A DNA stretch of 54,000 bases from an uncultured Eubacteriales bacterium (GCA_900542675.1 UQOT01000004.1:1-54000), one strand, 5' to 3'; positions 24,927 through 33,663 are shown, counted from the stretch's first letter. Notes: a model not told the origin generated them from the letters alone. Translations and numbers: made by a program.

Positions 24927-26165
24927 CTATGTTCTGTGTGCTTTGCGGTAATTGTCGGGGGTGAGACCGGTGTATTTTTTGAATGAGGTATAAAAATAGC
25001 TGCCTGAGTTAAGACCGACTTCTCTGCCTATATCTCTTGCGGTCAGATTGGTCTCTATAAGCATTTTGCATACTTGGTCAAACCGCTTTCTTGTGATATA
25101 TTCGGAAATTGAAATTCCTTGACTCTGCTTAAATATACTGCGTATATAGTTTGAGCTTCGGCTGACGTTTGCGGCTATGACCTCGACCGACAATGACGGA
25201 TCAGAATAGTTTTCGTTAATATAATTCAGTATATTGCTTACAATTAATTCCTTTTTCGTATCGGGTTTTGATGAGGAAATAATATTCATAGCTTCAGCGC
25301 AGCGCATCCTTACAAATTCTGCAAGGTCATCTATTGATTCAAGAGCGCTTAAATCCTCAATTACGCTGTTATGTATATATTTATTGCTCTCCACCGCGCC
25401 CAAACTCAAACCATCAACTGAAATAATCAGTCTGGCAGTATGGAGCAATATTGTATCGTACGACATTTTCTCTATTTGTTTTATAAACGAGGATATAGCT
25501 TTATCCAGCAGCTTTTCTTTCTTCGAGTGAATACACTCAAAAATTTCGCGCTCAAGCAGCACAGGATACTCACACGTCATATGTGACACCGGCAGCGTTT
25601 TATCATAATCTATAATCGAATATGGCTCAAAGGACAGTCTGTACAGCATTGCATAGCGCGCATTATTATACAGTCTGCTGCAGTCATCGGGCGTACAATC
25701 CTCTGCAGTGCATAGCGACAGCGTGGTATGCACGCCGAACAATTCGACAATATGCCTTTTTAAATCCGCCGACTGAGAATATATAAATTCATTGCTGCCG
25801 CTGTGGTTCACCACAAACGCCATAGTGGCGGACTCCGCCTCAACACCGTAGCATTCGGCTCCGTCTCCATAAAGCTCCTCTCCTATATTACGCATTGCAT
25901 AAACAACGCTCGGAAAATCAGCAAGAGATATATCCTTTTTTCTGTTTATCCTGACAAGAACAACGGAAAAATTGCGCGCGGAAAATCTTATACCGAGTTC
26001 GGCACATATTTTGGGATTAAATTTTACACTGCCCAACAAAAGCTTGCGCATAAATTTTTCCCTTTCGTGTTTCTCATTTCTGTGCTCAAGAGTTTGAATT
26101 TGTGAATGTTCACTTTTCTGCCGGTCTAATAAAATATCTTTATTTTCATTACCAAAATCAACCAT
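24927..26165 (-). CDS. AraC-family transcriptional regulator
   Basis: This is a 412-residue regulator with a C-terminal AraC/XylS double helix-turn-helix (about 312-410). It reads ILNYINENYSDPSLSVEVIAANVSRSSNYIRSIFKQ, then GREVGLNSGSYFYTSFKKYTGLTPDNYRK. The N-terminal about 290 residues resemble the long sensor of clostridial AraC regulators. They show no transmembrane segment, so it is probably cytoplasmic. Coupling is tight: it starts 23 bases after the stop of the large glycosidase gene, behind GGAGG. It probably regulates that operon in response to a sugar, which is inference from position. Confidence 0.93.
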   Translation of the reverse strand: MVDFGNENKDILLDRQKSEHSQIQTLEHRNEKHEREKFMRKLLLGSVKFNPKICAELGIRFSARNFSVVLVRINRKKDISLADFPSVVYAMRNIGEELYGDGAECYGVEAESATMAFVVNHSGSNEFIYSQSADLKRHIVELFGVHTTLSLCTAEDCTPDDCSRLYNNARYAMLYRLSFEPYSIIDYDKTLPVSHMTCEYPVLLEREIFECIHSKKEKLLDKAISSFIKQIEKMSYDTILLHTARLIISVDGLSLGAVESNKYIHNSVIEDLSALESIDDLAEFVRMRCAEAMNIISSSKPDTKKELIVSNILNYINENYSDPSLSVEVIAANVSRSSNYIRSIFKQSQGISISEYITRKRFDQVCKMLIETNLTARDIGREVGLNSGSYFYTSFKKYTGLTPDNYRKAHRT

Positions 26166-26188
26166 TTTTCTGCACCTCCTCTAAAACT

Positions 26189-28543
26189 CTAAAACTTCTG
26201 TACAATCTCTATGTTCGCAGGCAGACTCCAGAGCGTAAGCTTCATACGTCTGTTCCGGGTCACCTCAGGCGCATCAATGTCATCCGCAAAATTTTTAATA
26301 CCTAAATACTGTGATGACGTGATAAGCCCGCTGTCGCCCTTATAATAAAAATTCGGTCCGTATGAATTGTATGCCGATGAATATACCTTAACCTCTATAA
26401 GGTGCTGCTGCCCTGACTCCATTGACGGAATTTGAAGCATTTCGTTCTCGCCGTAAACACATCCGATATACTCACCGTCGAAAATCACCTCCGCCGCTGA
26501 AAAATTGCGGCAGTCAATTTTCAAATACGGATGTAATATATTCTGCCGCGCGATAAAAATCTTTTTTGCCGCAGCAAAATCAGTACACTGCGGATAACCG
26601 CTCTCCGTCAGATTGTGGTTACTCTCGGCCGCAGAATTCATAATAATAAAATCATATGCGGTCTGAACCTGACGCTCGTCAAAAATCAAGTAACCGTTCT
26701 TCGCAATAACGCGAAACTCGCCGATAATGCAGGCATATACCGCGCTGCAATCCTTAAGCAAAATTGTATTTTTCCCGCCCAGAATATTGTCGGTTATGTC
26801 GTATATTACTCCGTTTCCGCCGCGGCTCTCGGGCGATACAATTATATTATTTATGCTGACCTCGCCGCACTCATCACTGATTAACAGCCTGATGGGCGGA
26901 GGAGCAAAATTACTGTCGGTTGTAAATGTCAGTACCGCGTTTCCATCCTCAAATTCCGGCTTTAACACAAACCTGTTGCTCTTCGGGAAGGTAACCGACC
27001 AGTCGCTTTGTATTATTTTTTCCCGAACAATTTCCGCGGTCTTGCTTTTTATAAGCTCCAGTGGGATAACCTCGGTATCGCTCGTCGGAATGTCGCTCAG
27101 TATTCGCACGCCGTTCGCCTTGGCACGCTCTATATACATCATTCCTTTTTTTGAAAGCGAGCATCCCGGTGTAACTAAAATCGTGCTGTATGTCACATTC
27201 CCTATAGTTATGCCGCGTTCTGTAAACTCGGCTTCATTTTCAAATATTACTTCGTTTGTTATGTCAAACCTGCGCCCTATTTCGTGGAGGCGTGCGGCAA
27301 TTTCCGCAGACTTTTCACTGAGCACATCTGCACAGCCACATTCGCCGCCCGGGATATAACTCTCCCAGACCGCCTGAGTCGGCACCATCAGTAAAATTTT
27401 GCGCGGCCGCTTAAACTCAATCTCTGCAAGATGCGAAAGCCTGCCCAAAACCTCTGGAAGCACCGGCTTCCAAGGAAGATTTAAAATCGACGGCGGTCTG
27501 TCTGTAATTCCCGCATAGTTGAGCGTTTCACGGCACGCGTGAAATATAAATGTATTTATTCCGCACTCGATAAGCCGCTCAAGCTTTAAGTATACATCCG
27601 CGGGAGAAATCCCCCAGCCCGCGCCCTCAAACACCATACACGCACTTTCGCCGCTGCCGAACTGCCGGGCAAGCGACGACGCAATCCTCGGCGTCAGGCA
27701 ATCGGACGGCTGTCTGCCTATCGAGTCAATAAGCGGCACGTCCGCAGTCTTTAGTGTAAGCAATGCGCTGCCGCAGCACTCTGCCTGTTTAAGAAGCGTC
27801 CGCACATCGCCGACTCCTGCCATAAAACGCTTACCGTTTTCACGGCACCACTCGCCGAGCTTATCAATGCAGCAGCTTTTCAGCCTTTCAGTCAGCAGAT
27901 TATAATATCTCGCGCGAAATACACGCGCATCCTCATCATCTCCGTCAAAGAGCATAGGCAGACACTTTTCAAATTCATTTATATCCTCTTTGTATTGTTC
28001 CGCGTAGTCCTCAGCGATACCGTCATACCACGGCACTCCGCCAAGCTCTGCGGCGCCCCTGCCCCACAAAAAGCCTGCGCCGTCGCAGAAAAAACCGCTT
28101 ATATACGCAAAAGCGTCTTTTGAAAGCCCTGCCTTATACCGCTCATACGTAAGACTGATAAATTTGTCAGTACCAATAGGGTCAAACATATTTACGCCCG
28201 TACGGTAATGCTTTTCAACTACGCCCAGTGCTCCCGCCTCAAGCCAGCAGCCCTGCAATGCGGGCAGCTCATACTCCACCTCGCCGCAGCACGAACACGG
28301 CACATCGCCCGCCTCGTCGCAAATCCACAGCGCCAAATCAACCGACTTCATATAAAGGGCAATTTCCGAAACCGCCTTCATATAGTCCGTGCTCAGATAT
28401 TCAATTTCATCCGTGCGCCCGCCCGTATAGAGCACCGCGCCGTCAAAGCCAAAGTCCTTTATTTTGGATATCTCGGCTTTTATCCGCTCCGTATCCGACA
28501 GAGCGTCCGCCGCCAGATACACCAGATTGCAAATAGGCCTCAT
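26189..28543 (-). CDS. GH106-like glycoside hydrolase (alpha-L-rhamnosidase-related)
   Basis: This is a 784-residue putative cytoplasmic glycosidase with no signal peptide. The N-terminal half looks like a TIM barrel: it begins DTERIKAEISKIKDFGFDGAVLY and contains VPWYDGIAEDYAEQYKED, then RVFRARYYNLLTERL and LGEWCRENGKRFMAG. This pattern resembles GH106 alpha-L-rhamnosidases and related uncharacterised families. A glutamine-amidotransferase-like middle (about 390-500) and beta-rich C-terminal domains (about 520-770) follow, as in those enzymes. It is the first gene of an operon with the AraC regulator and is divergent from the RpiB-type isomerase. Substrate is not determined; plant pectin or rhamnogalacturonan fragments would fit. 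Confidence 0.55.
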   Translation of the reverse strand: MRPICNLVYLAADALSDTERIKAEISKIKDFGFDGAVLYTGGRTDEIEYLSTDYMKAVSEIALYMKSVDLALWICDEAGDVPCSCCGEVEYELPALQGCWLEAGALGVVEKHYRTGVNMFDPIGTDKFISLTYERYKAGLSKDAFAYISGFFCDGAGFLWGRGAAELGGVPWYDGIAEDYAEQYKEDINEFEKCLPMLFDGDDEDARVFRARYYNLLTERLKSCCIDKLGEWCRENGKRFMAGVGDVRTLLKQAECCGSALLTLKTADVPLIDSIGRQPSDCLTPRIASSLARQFGSGESACMVFEGAGWGISPADVYLKLERLIECGINTFIFHACRETLNYAGITDRPPSILNLPWKPVLPEVLGRLSHLAEIEFKRPRKILLMVPTQAVWESYIPGGECGCADVLSEKSAEIAARLHEIGRRFDITNEVIFENEAEFTERGITIGNVTYSTILVTPGCSLSKKGMMYIERAKANGVRILSDIPTSDTEVIPLELIKSKTAEIVREKIIQSDWSVTFPKSNRFVLKPEFEDGNAVLTFTTDSNFAPPPIRLLISDECGEVSINNIIVSPESRGGNGVIYDITDNILGGKNTILLKDCSAVYACIIGEFRVIAKNGYLIFDERQVQTAYDFIIMNSAAESNHNLTESGYPQCTDFAAAKKIFIARQNILHPYLKIDCRNFSAAEVIFDGEYIGCVYGENEMLQIPSMESGQQHLIEVKVYSSAYNSYGPNFYYKGDSGLITSSQYLGIKNFADDIDAPEVTRNRRMKLTLWSLPANIEIVQKF

Positions 28544-28566
28544 TCTTATTTCCCCTTTAAATTAGG

Positions 28567-28595
28567 TTGACAAAAACTCTGACAACTATTATACT
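28567..28595 (+). promoter_or_regulatory. Promoter of the RpiB-type isomerase gene
   Basis: TTGACA (28567-28572), 17 bases, TATACT (28590-28595). It lies within the 100-base divergent region shared with the glycosidase operon. Confidence 0.65.
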
Positions 28596-28644
28596 ATAAA
28601 TACAGAAAAAAATAAACAATTTTTTTGAAAAGGAGTAAAGAAAA

Positions 28645-29277
28645 ATGAAAATAGCTTTGATAAACGAGAACTCTCAGGCAGCAAAGAATGAAATTATTTA
28701 CAATTCTCTGAAAAAAGCGGCTGAGCCGCTCGGTCATGAGGTTCTTAACTTCGGTATGTACAGCGCGGACGATGACGCTCAGCTTACATATGTTATGAAC
28801 GGAATTTTGGCGGCGATACTGCTCAATTCAAAGGCAGTTGACTTTGTTGTAACCGGCTGCGGCACGGGCGAGGGCGCGTGTCTTGCGCTCAACTCGTTCC
28901 CGGGCGTGCTCTGCGGTCACGTTACAAGCCCGCTCGATGCATACCTCTTTGGTCAGGTTAACAACGGAAACGCTATCGCAATGCCGTTTGCTCAGGGCTT
29001 CGGCTGGGGCGCGGAGCTCAATCTCGACTACACCTTTGAAAAGCTGTTCTCGGACGAGATGGGCGGCGGTTATCCGAAGGAGCGCGCCGTTCCCGAGCAG
29101 AGAAACAAGAAAATTTTAGACGAGGTCAAGAAGGTTACACACCAGGATATTATGTACGTCCTCAAAAACATCGACAGAGACCTCCTAAAAGGTGCAATCG
29201 CAGGCGAGAAATTCGCCGACCTGTTCTACCCGAACTGCCAGGTTCCCGAAATCGCGGAATATTTAAAGAGCCTTTAA
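28645..29277 (+). CDS. RpiB/LacA/LacB-family sugar-phosphate isomerase
   Basis: This is a 210-residue sugar-phosphate isomerase of the ribose-5-phosphate isomerase B/galactose-6-phosphate isomerase family. The active-site loop GCGTGEGACLALNSFPGVLCG with its catalytic Cys is clear at about residues 73-93, and the usual NNGNAIAMP stretch follows. It is longer than plain RpiB (about 150) by a C-terminal extension of about 60 residues, as in a clostridial subgroup. Divergence from the glycosidase/AraC operon suggests a linked sugar pathway. The exact substrate is open (pentose or a deoxy-/keto-hexose phosphate). The ATG follows AAAAGGAG. A short CGCCCC/GGGGCG hairpin follows the stop. Confidence 0.85.
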   Translation: MKIALINENSQAAKNEIIYNSLKKAAEPLGHEVLNFGMYSADDDAQLTYVMNGILAAILLNSKAVDFVVTGCGTGEGACLALNSFPGVLCGHVTSPLDAYLFGQVNNGNAIAMPFAQGFGWGAELNLDYTFEKLFSDEMGGGYPKERAVPEQRNKKILDEVKKVTHQDIMYVLKNIDRDLLKGAIAGEKFADLFYPNCQVPEIAEYLKSL

Positions 29278-29309
29278 TAAAAAACACGCCCCGACGGGGC
29301 GTCACAGTG

Positions 29310-29625
29310 TGTCGAAAAAGTAACTTTTGCAATTGGAATTGCAGATAGCGTTGCCAGCTCCTGTTGCGCTCGCCAAACCCGAGCGCAGTCATCTTCCCCT
29401 CCGGGGAAGCCGATTGGGGCGTCGCCCCAAACCCCATTTAAAGGGGTTTTAGGGGGCGCTGATTGCCTGTGGCAATCGTTTAGCGCTGACCGAGGCGGGA
29501 GCCGAGACAGTCCCCTAATTCGCGACTCCTGAAAGGAGTCAAGAACGCCGCCCGGGTTCGGCGGGCGGAACAGGGTCCGGCAATGATTTGTATATATTTT
29601 GTCGAAAAATATATCTTTTTCGACA
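29310..29625. mobile_element. MITE-like element, copy 1 (with internal insertion)
   Basis: A 316-base non-coding element is bounded by inverted ends TGTCGAAAAAG and CTTTTTCGACA. Inside are an arm GCCAGCTCCTGTTGCGC (29353-29369) and its partner, ACAGGGTCCGGC, near 29570-29581. They match copy 2 at 33481-33615 read in the other orientation. Between them about 180 extra bases have been inserted, themselves full of palindromes such as TTGGGGCG/CGCCCCAA and GATTGCC/GGCAATC. Identical 15-base hairpins (CGCCCCGACGGGGCG) lie just outside both ends. No transposase is encoded; spread would need one in trans. Confidence 0.6.
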
Positions 29626-29669
29626 GTCTGAGGCGCCCCGACGGGGCGGCTCGCATATTTTAAATTCAC

Positions 29670-30014
29670 CTATTCAGCCATCGGAACCATACCTGAAAGA
29701 CTGTTCCACACAAATACCTTATACGTTCCGCTGCCGAGCGTAAACGTACGCTTTTCATTTTCCTCAAAAGTAATATCCTCAGTAGAAATACTTCTTAGCA
29801 TATCCCCCTCATACCCTGCAATAATCACAGTAACCGTCTGCTCAGCCCCGTTATTTATAACATCGGCAGACGCACCGTTATTAATAACCGTAAACGGCGA
29901 TTTTGGACTTGGAGACGGTATGACCGGCGGCATTGATGTTTCAATCGGGTTATGCGATGCACCTTTTGTCTGCGACCAACCCTTGAGATAGCTGCCCTCT
30001 TTTATAACGGTATT
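29670..30014 (-). pseudogene. C-terminal remnant of a large secreted protein
   Basis: A minus-strand frame encodes a Pro/Ser-rich linker (PPVIPSPSPKSPF) followed by a small beta-rich domain with VTVIIAGYEGD and the final KVFVWNSLSGMVPMAE. The GH5 enzyme at 37706-40741 ends with a similar module (VIIAVYNEDG..KVFVWENTENLKPLSK). This is therefore the tail of a comparable modular surface or secreted enzyme. It has no start, signal peptide or catalytic domain; its upstream end runs into a ribbon-helix-helix fragment on the other strand. The frame formally extends to 30116, but that part is antisense. Confidence 0.6.
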
Positions 30015-30140
30015 ATGTCTGATGATATGCTGGAGAAGATGAATAAAATTGCGGCTGAGCAGGGGATATCCATTAATCAGCTTGTTATTCAGTGCTGTGA
30101 ATTTGCGCTGGAGCATCTTAAAACAAATGCCGATGAATAA
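30015..30140 (+). pseudogene. Truncated ribbon-helix-helix (Arc/CopG-like) protein
   Basis: This is a 41-codon frame with the two helices of an Arc/CopG-type DNA-binding domain (DDMLEKMNKIAAEQGISINQLVIQCCEFAL). The N-terminal beta strand that contacts DNA is missing and there is no ribosome site. The break lies at the junction with the surface-protein remnant, so the 5' end was lost in the same rearrangement. Confidence 0.5.
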
Positions 30141-30177
30141 TCGGTATTTTATTCCTGTTTGATTTTTCTTTTTTGTA

Positions 30178-30206
30178 TTGAATTTGGATTTTTGTTATAG
30201 TATAAT
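30178..30206 (+). promoter_or_regulatory. Promoter of nrdG
   Basis: TTGAAT (30178-30183), 17 bases, TATAAT (30201-30206). Confidence 0.6.
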
Positions 30207-30238
30207 TATTTTATTCTTTTGTTTTTCGGGAGGCATTT

Positions 30239-30937
30239 ATGAATATCGGCGGGTTTCAGAAGCTTTCTTTGCTTGATTTTCCGGGTGAGGTGGCTTGTAT
30301 TGTATTTACCTCGGGCTGCGATTTTCGCTGTCCTTTTTGTCATAATGCTTCGCTTGTCACATCGGATGATATGCCGCATACGGACGAGTCTGATATTTTT
30401 GCTTACCTTGAAAAACGCAGCGGAGTGCTTGACGGAGTGGTTATAACCGGCGGCGAACCGCTTATTCACAGTGATATTAAGGATTTTATTATAAAAATAC
30501 GCTCACTCGGGCTTAAAATAAAGCTTGACACGAACGGCAGTTTTCCGAAAAAGCTCAAGGAACTGCTGAGCGAAAATTTGCTTGATTATGTTGCTATGGA
30601 TATAAAGCACACACGTACGGGTTATTCGCTTGCGGCGGATGTGAACGCCGAACTGATACTACCGAAAATCGAGGAAAGCATTTTCTTGCTCAAAAACGCA
30701 GATATTCCGGCTGAATTTCGCACAACCTTGGTTAAAGGTATTCACACAGAAAGCGATGCAGGTAAAATTGCAAAGGAGCTTTCGACAAGCCTGCCTTACT
30801 ATTTGCAGTCATACACCAATTCGGGCGACGTCATTTCACCAAACGGTCTTACCGCCTTTACGGAAGATGAACTCAGCCGTATGCTGCGCGACGCCAAAGA
30901 GTTCTGCCCCAATGCGGCGCTTAGAGGCGTAACATAA
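30239..30937 (+). CDS. nrdG: Anaerobic ribonucleoside-triphosphate reductase activating protein
   Basis: This is a 232-residue radical SAM enzyme of the NrdG family. It generates the glycyl radical on the class III ribonucleotide reductase using a 4Fe-4S cluster and S-adenosylmethionine. The cluster motif is GCDFRCPFC (Cys27, Cys31, Cys34), preceded by KLSLLDFPGEVACIVFTSG, and the SAM-binding ITGGEPLIH lies near residue 64. The length is right. The ATG follows GGGAGG. It sits directly upstream of nrdD, separated by a regulatory region with its own promoter. Confidence 0.95.
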   Translation: MNIGGFQKLSLLDFPGEVACIVFTSGCDFRCPFCHNASLVTSDDMPHTDESDIFAYLEKRSGVLDGVVITGGEPLIHSDIKDFIIKIRSLGLKIKLDTNGSFPKKLKELLSENLLDYVAMDIKHTRTGYSLAADVNAELILPKIEESIFLLKNADIPAEFRTTLVKGIHTESDAGKIAKELSTSLPYYLQSYTNSGDVISPNGLTAFTEDELSRMLRDAKEFCPNAALRGVT

Positions 30938-30941
30938 ATTT

Positions 30942-30994
30942 AACAATATATTGTGGTTATTTTTATTGACACACAATATATATGGTGGTATAAT
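30942..30994 (+). promoter_or_regulatory. nrdD promoter with tandem NrdR-type boxes
   Basis: A perfect promoter is present: TTGACA (30966-30971), 17 bases, TATAAT (30989-30994). Two copies of an NrdR-box-like sequence flank or overlap it: ACAATATATTGT (30943-30954, a perfect palindrome) and ACAATATATATG (30973-30984). Their centres are 30 bases apart, about three helical turns, the spacing expected for NrdR. The second box fills the spacer, so binding would block RNA polymerase. Confidence 0.75.
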
Positions 30995-31040
30995 TGCTAT
31001 TGTCGCAAAAAGAAATAATTAGAAAAGGGGAAAGAAAAAG

Positions 31041-33431
31041 ATGTATCGCGTAGTTAAAAGAGACGGCAAAATTGCCGGATTCAGTATAAAAAAGATTTCA
31101 GATGCAATAACCAAAGCGTTCGATGCTCGTGACCGCCGCTATGATAATTCGGTTATCGACTTTTTGGCGCTTAAGGTTACGGCTGACTTTGAACCGAAAA
31201 TTAAGGACGACTTAATCGCAGTTGAGGATATTCAGGACAGTGTCGAGGACGTTCTCAGCCGTGCAGGATATTCAGACGTTGCAAAAGCTTACATACTCTA
31301 CCGCCGTCAGCGCGAAAAGCTCAGAAGCGTTGAAGCAACGGCGCTTGACTATAAAAAAGTTGTGGATAACTATCTTAAGGTAAGCGACTGGCGCGTTAAG
31401 GAAAATTCAACCGTCACATATTCAGTCGGCGGTCTTATTCTGTCGAACTCGGGCGCAATTACAGCCAACTACTGGCTTTCAGAAATTTACGATGATGAAA
31501 TTGCAAACGCGCACAAAAACGCGGACATACATATACACGACCTCTCGATGCTTACCGGATACTGCGCGGGCTGGTCGCTCAAGCAGCTTATTCAAGAAGG
31601 TCTCGGCGGTATTCCGGGCAAAATAACATCTGCCCCTGCAAAGCATCTTGTTACACTTTGCAATCAAATGGTTAACTTCCTCGGAATTATGCAGAACGAA
31701 TGGGCGGGCGCACAGGCGTTTTCGTCATTCGATACATATCTTGCTCCGTTTGTAAAGGCGGATAATTTGAGCTATGACGAGGTTAAAAAGTGTATAGAAT
31801 CGTTTATCTACGGCGTTAATACACCGTCACGCTGGGGTACACAAGCGCCGTTTTCAAACATTACTCTTGACTGGACGGTTCCGGCAGACCTCGCGGAGCT
31901 GCCCGCAATAGTCGGCGGCAAAGAAATGCCGTTTAAGTACAAAGACTGCAAAAAAGAAATGGATATGGTAAACAAGGCGTTTATCGAAACTATGATAGAA
32001 GGCGACGCCAACGGCAGAGGATTTCAGTATCCGATACCGACATACTCAATCACAAAAGACTTTGACTGGTCTGACAGCGAAAACAACAAGCTCTTGTTTG
32101 AGATGACAGCAAAGTACGGTACGCCATATTTTTCAAACTACATAAACAGCGATATGCAGCCGAGCGATGTACGCAGTATGTGCTGCCGTCTGCGCCTTGA
32201 CCTGCGTGAACTGCGCAAAAAGACCGGCGGATTTTTCGGTAGCGGTGAAAGCACCGGTTCGGTCGGCGTTGTTACGATAGATATGCCGAGAATTGCGTAT
32301 CTCGCAGCAGATGAACGTGACTTCTACCGCAGACTTGATAAGCTTATGGATATAGCGGCGCGTTCGCTTAAGGTTAAGAGAACGGTAATAACAAAACTGC
32401 TTGACGAAGGGCTTTATCCTTACACAAAGCGTTATCTCGGCTCGTTTGATAATCACTTCTCTACAATAGGTCTTGTCGGTATGAACGAGGCAGGTCTTAA
32501 CGCGAAGTGGATAGGCAAGGATATGACGCACCCCGAGACACAGCAGTTCTCACGCGAGGTATTAAATCATATGCGCGAGCGTCTCTCGGACTATCAGGAG
32601 GAATACGGCGATTTATATAATCTGGAAGCTACTCCGGCGGAATCGACTTCATACCGCCTTGCAAAGCACGATATAGAGCAATATCCCGATATAATCACGG
32701 CAGCAGAACCCGGCGGTACACCGTACTACACCAACAGCTCACATCTGCCGGTCGGATATACCGATGATATGTTCTCGGCTCTTGACATTCAGGACAGCCT
32801 TCAGACTCTGTACACATCCGGTACGGTGTTTCACGCCTTCTTAGGCGAGCGTATGCCTGACTGGCACTCAGCCGCAAAGCTTGTCAGAAAAATAGCCGAA
32901 AACTACGAACTTCCATACTATACGCTTTCGCCGACATACTCAATATGCAAAGACCACGGATATCTAAGCGGCGAGCAATATGAATGCCCTGTCTGCCACA
33001 GCAAGACAGAGGTATATAGCCGAATTACCGGCTACTACCGTCCGGTTCAGAACTGGAATGACGGTAAGTCTCAGGAATTCAAACAACGTAAGAATTATGT
33101 AGTTGGGGCGGCTGCTCTTAATAATACAGCGGTAAAGATAGAAAAACCGGAAAAGTCTGACGAGGAGCGTCTTACCGCTAACTGCACAAGCGGAGCAAAT
33201 GAGGTTCTTCTGTTTACAACAAAGACCTGTCCAAAGTGCCGTATAGCAAAAGATATGCTCGGTAAAGCAGGCGTTGAATACACGCCTATATTAGCCGAAG
33301 AACAGCCCGAGCTTGCACGTAAATACGGAATAAGACAAGCGCCGTCAATAATTTTCAAAGATGACATTGATGACAAGCTGTTTACAGGACTTTCTGATAT
33401 TCAGCATATGATAAATGCGATTAAACAATAA
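31041..33431 (+). CDS. nrdD: Anaerobic ribonucleoside-triphosphate reductase fused to a glutaredoxin-like domain
   Basis: This is a 796-residue class III ribonucleotide reductase, which makes deoxynucleotides without oxygen. An N-terminal ATP-cone (1-95, VVKRDGKIAGFSIKKI) is followed by the ten-stranded barrel, for example IHDLSMLTGYCAGWSL. A C-terminal metal site has CKDH (Cys636) and CPVC (Cys649, Cys652). The glycyl-radical segment is ITGYYRPVQNWNDGKSQEFKQR, with Gly664 expected to carry the radical. After a linker, residues about 723-796 form a separate glutaredoxin/NrdH-like domain with CPKC (730-733) and a QAPSIIF cis-Pro loop. The fused domain suggests thiol rather than formate as reductant. 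The ATG follows GGGGAAAG; a terminator follows. Confidence 0.95.
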   Translation: MYRVVKRDGKIAGFSIKKISDAITKAFDARDRRYDNSVIDFLALKVTADFEPKIKDDLIAVEDIQDSVEDVLSRAGYSDVAKAYILYRRQREKLRSVEATALDYKKVVDNYLKVSDWRVKENSTVTYSVGGLILSNSGAITANYWLSEIYDDEIANAHKNADIHIHDLSMLTGYCAGWSLKQLIQEGLGGIPGKITSAPAKHLVTLCNQMVNFLGIMQNEWAGAQAFSSFDTYLAPFVKADNLSYDEVKKCIESFIYGVNTPSRWGTQAPFSNITLDWTVPADLAELPAIVGGKEMPFKYKDCKKEMDMVNKAFIETMIEGDANGRGFQYPIPTYSITKDFDWSDSENNKLLFEMTAKYGTPYFSNYINSDMQPSDVRSMCCRLRLDLRELRKKTGGFFGSGESTGSVGVVTIDMPRIAYLAADERDFYRRLDKLMDIAARSLKVKRTVITKLLDEGLYPYTKRYLGSFDNHFSTIGLVGMNEAGLNAKWIGKDMTHPETQQFSREVLNHMRERLSDYQEEYGDLYNLEATPAESTSYRLAKHDIEQYPDIITAAEPGGTPYYTNSSHLPVGYTDDMFSALDIQDSLQTLYTSGTVFHAFLGERMPDWHSAAKLVRKIAENYELPYYTLSPTYSICKDHGYLSGEQYECPVCHSKTEVYSRITGYYRPVQNWNDGKSQEFKQRKNYVVGAAALNNTAVKIEKPEKSDEERLTANCTSGANEVLLFTTKTCPKCRIAKDMLGKAGVEYTPILAEEQPELARKYGIRQAPSIIFKDDIDDKLFTGLSDIQHMINAIKQ

Positions 33432-33450
33432 CTACTCTATTGAACAGAAA

Positions 33451-33477
33451 CTGCCGCAGAAAACCTGCGGCAGTTTT
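33451..33477 (+). terminator. Terminator of nrdD
   Basis: CTGCCGCAG/CTGCGGCAG stem followed by TTTT. Confidence 0.85.
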
Positions 33478-33480
33478 GAC

Positions 33481-33615
33481 TGTCGAAAAAGATATATTTT
33501 TGCGACAAAAAATTTAAAAATCATCGCCAGCCCCTGTTGCGCCCGCCAAATCCGGGCGCAACAGGGGCTGGCATCATTATCTATAATTTTAATTGCAAAA
33601 GTTACTTTTTGGGCA
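33481..33615. mobile_element. MITE-like element, copy 2
   Basis: A 135-base non-coding element starts TGTCGAAAAAG and ends in a decayed version (TTTTTGGGCA). In the centre is a perfect 20-bp stem (33526-33545 with 33553-33572) around a seven-base loop. It matches copy 1 (29310-29625) in inverse orientation, including AAAAGTTAC and TTGCAATT-like pieces. It sits directly behind the nrdD terminator. Confidence 0.65.
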
Positions 33616-33617
33616 AT

Positions 33618-33655
33618 ATTAAAAGGACGCAGCAAAATGCGGCGTCCTTTATTTT
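33618..33655. terminator. Terminator of the MsmX-type ATPase gene
   Basis: AAAGGACGC/GCGTCCTTT stem; T-rich on both sides, nine bases from the minus-strand stop codon. Confidence 0.8.
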
Positions 33656-33663
33656 TATATTGA

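Noticed and set aside
29286..29648. Identical 15-base CGCCCCGACGGGGCG hairpins on both sides of MITE copy 1, as a target duplication
   Set aside because: Similar GC-rich hairpins occur at several gene ends here (for example 1013 and 40752), and they do not abut the inverted ends exactly. They look like the organism's usual terminators.
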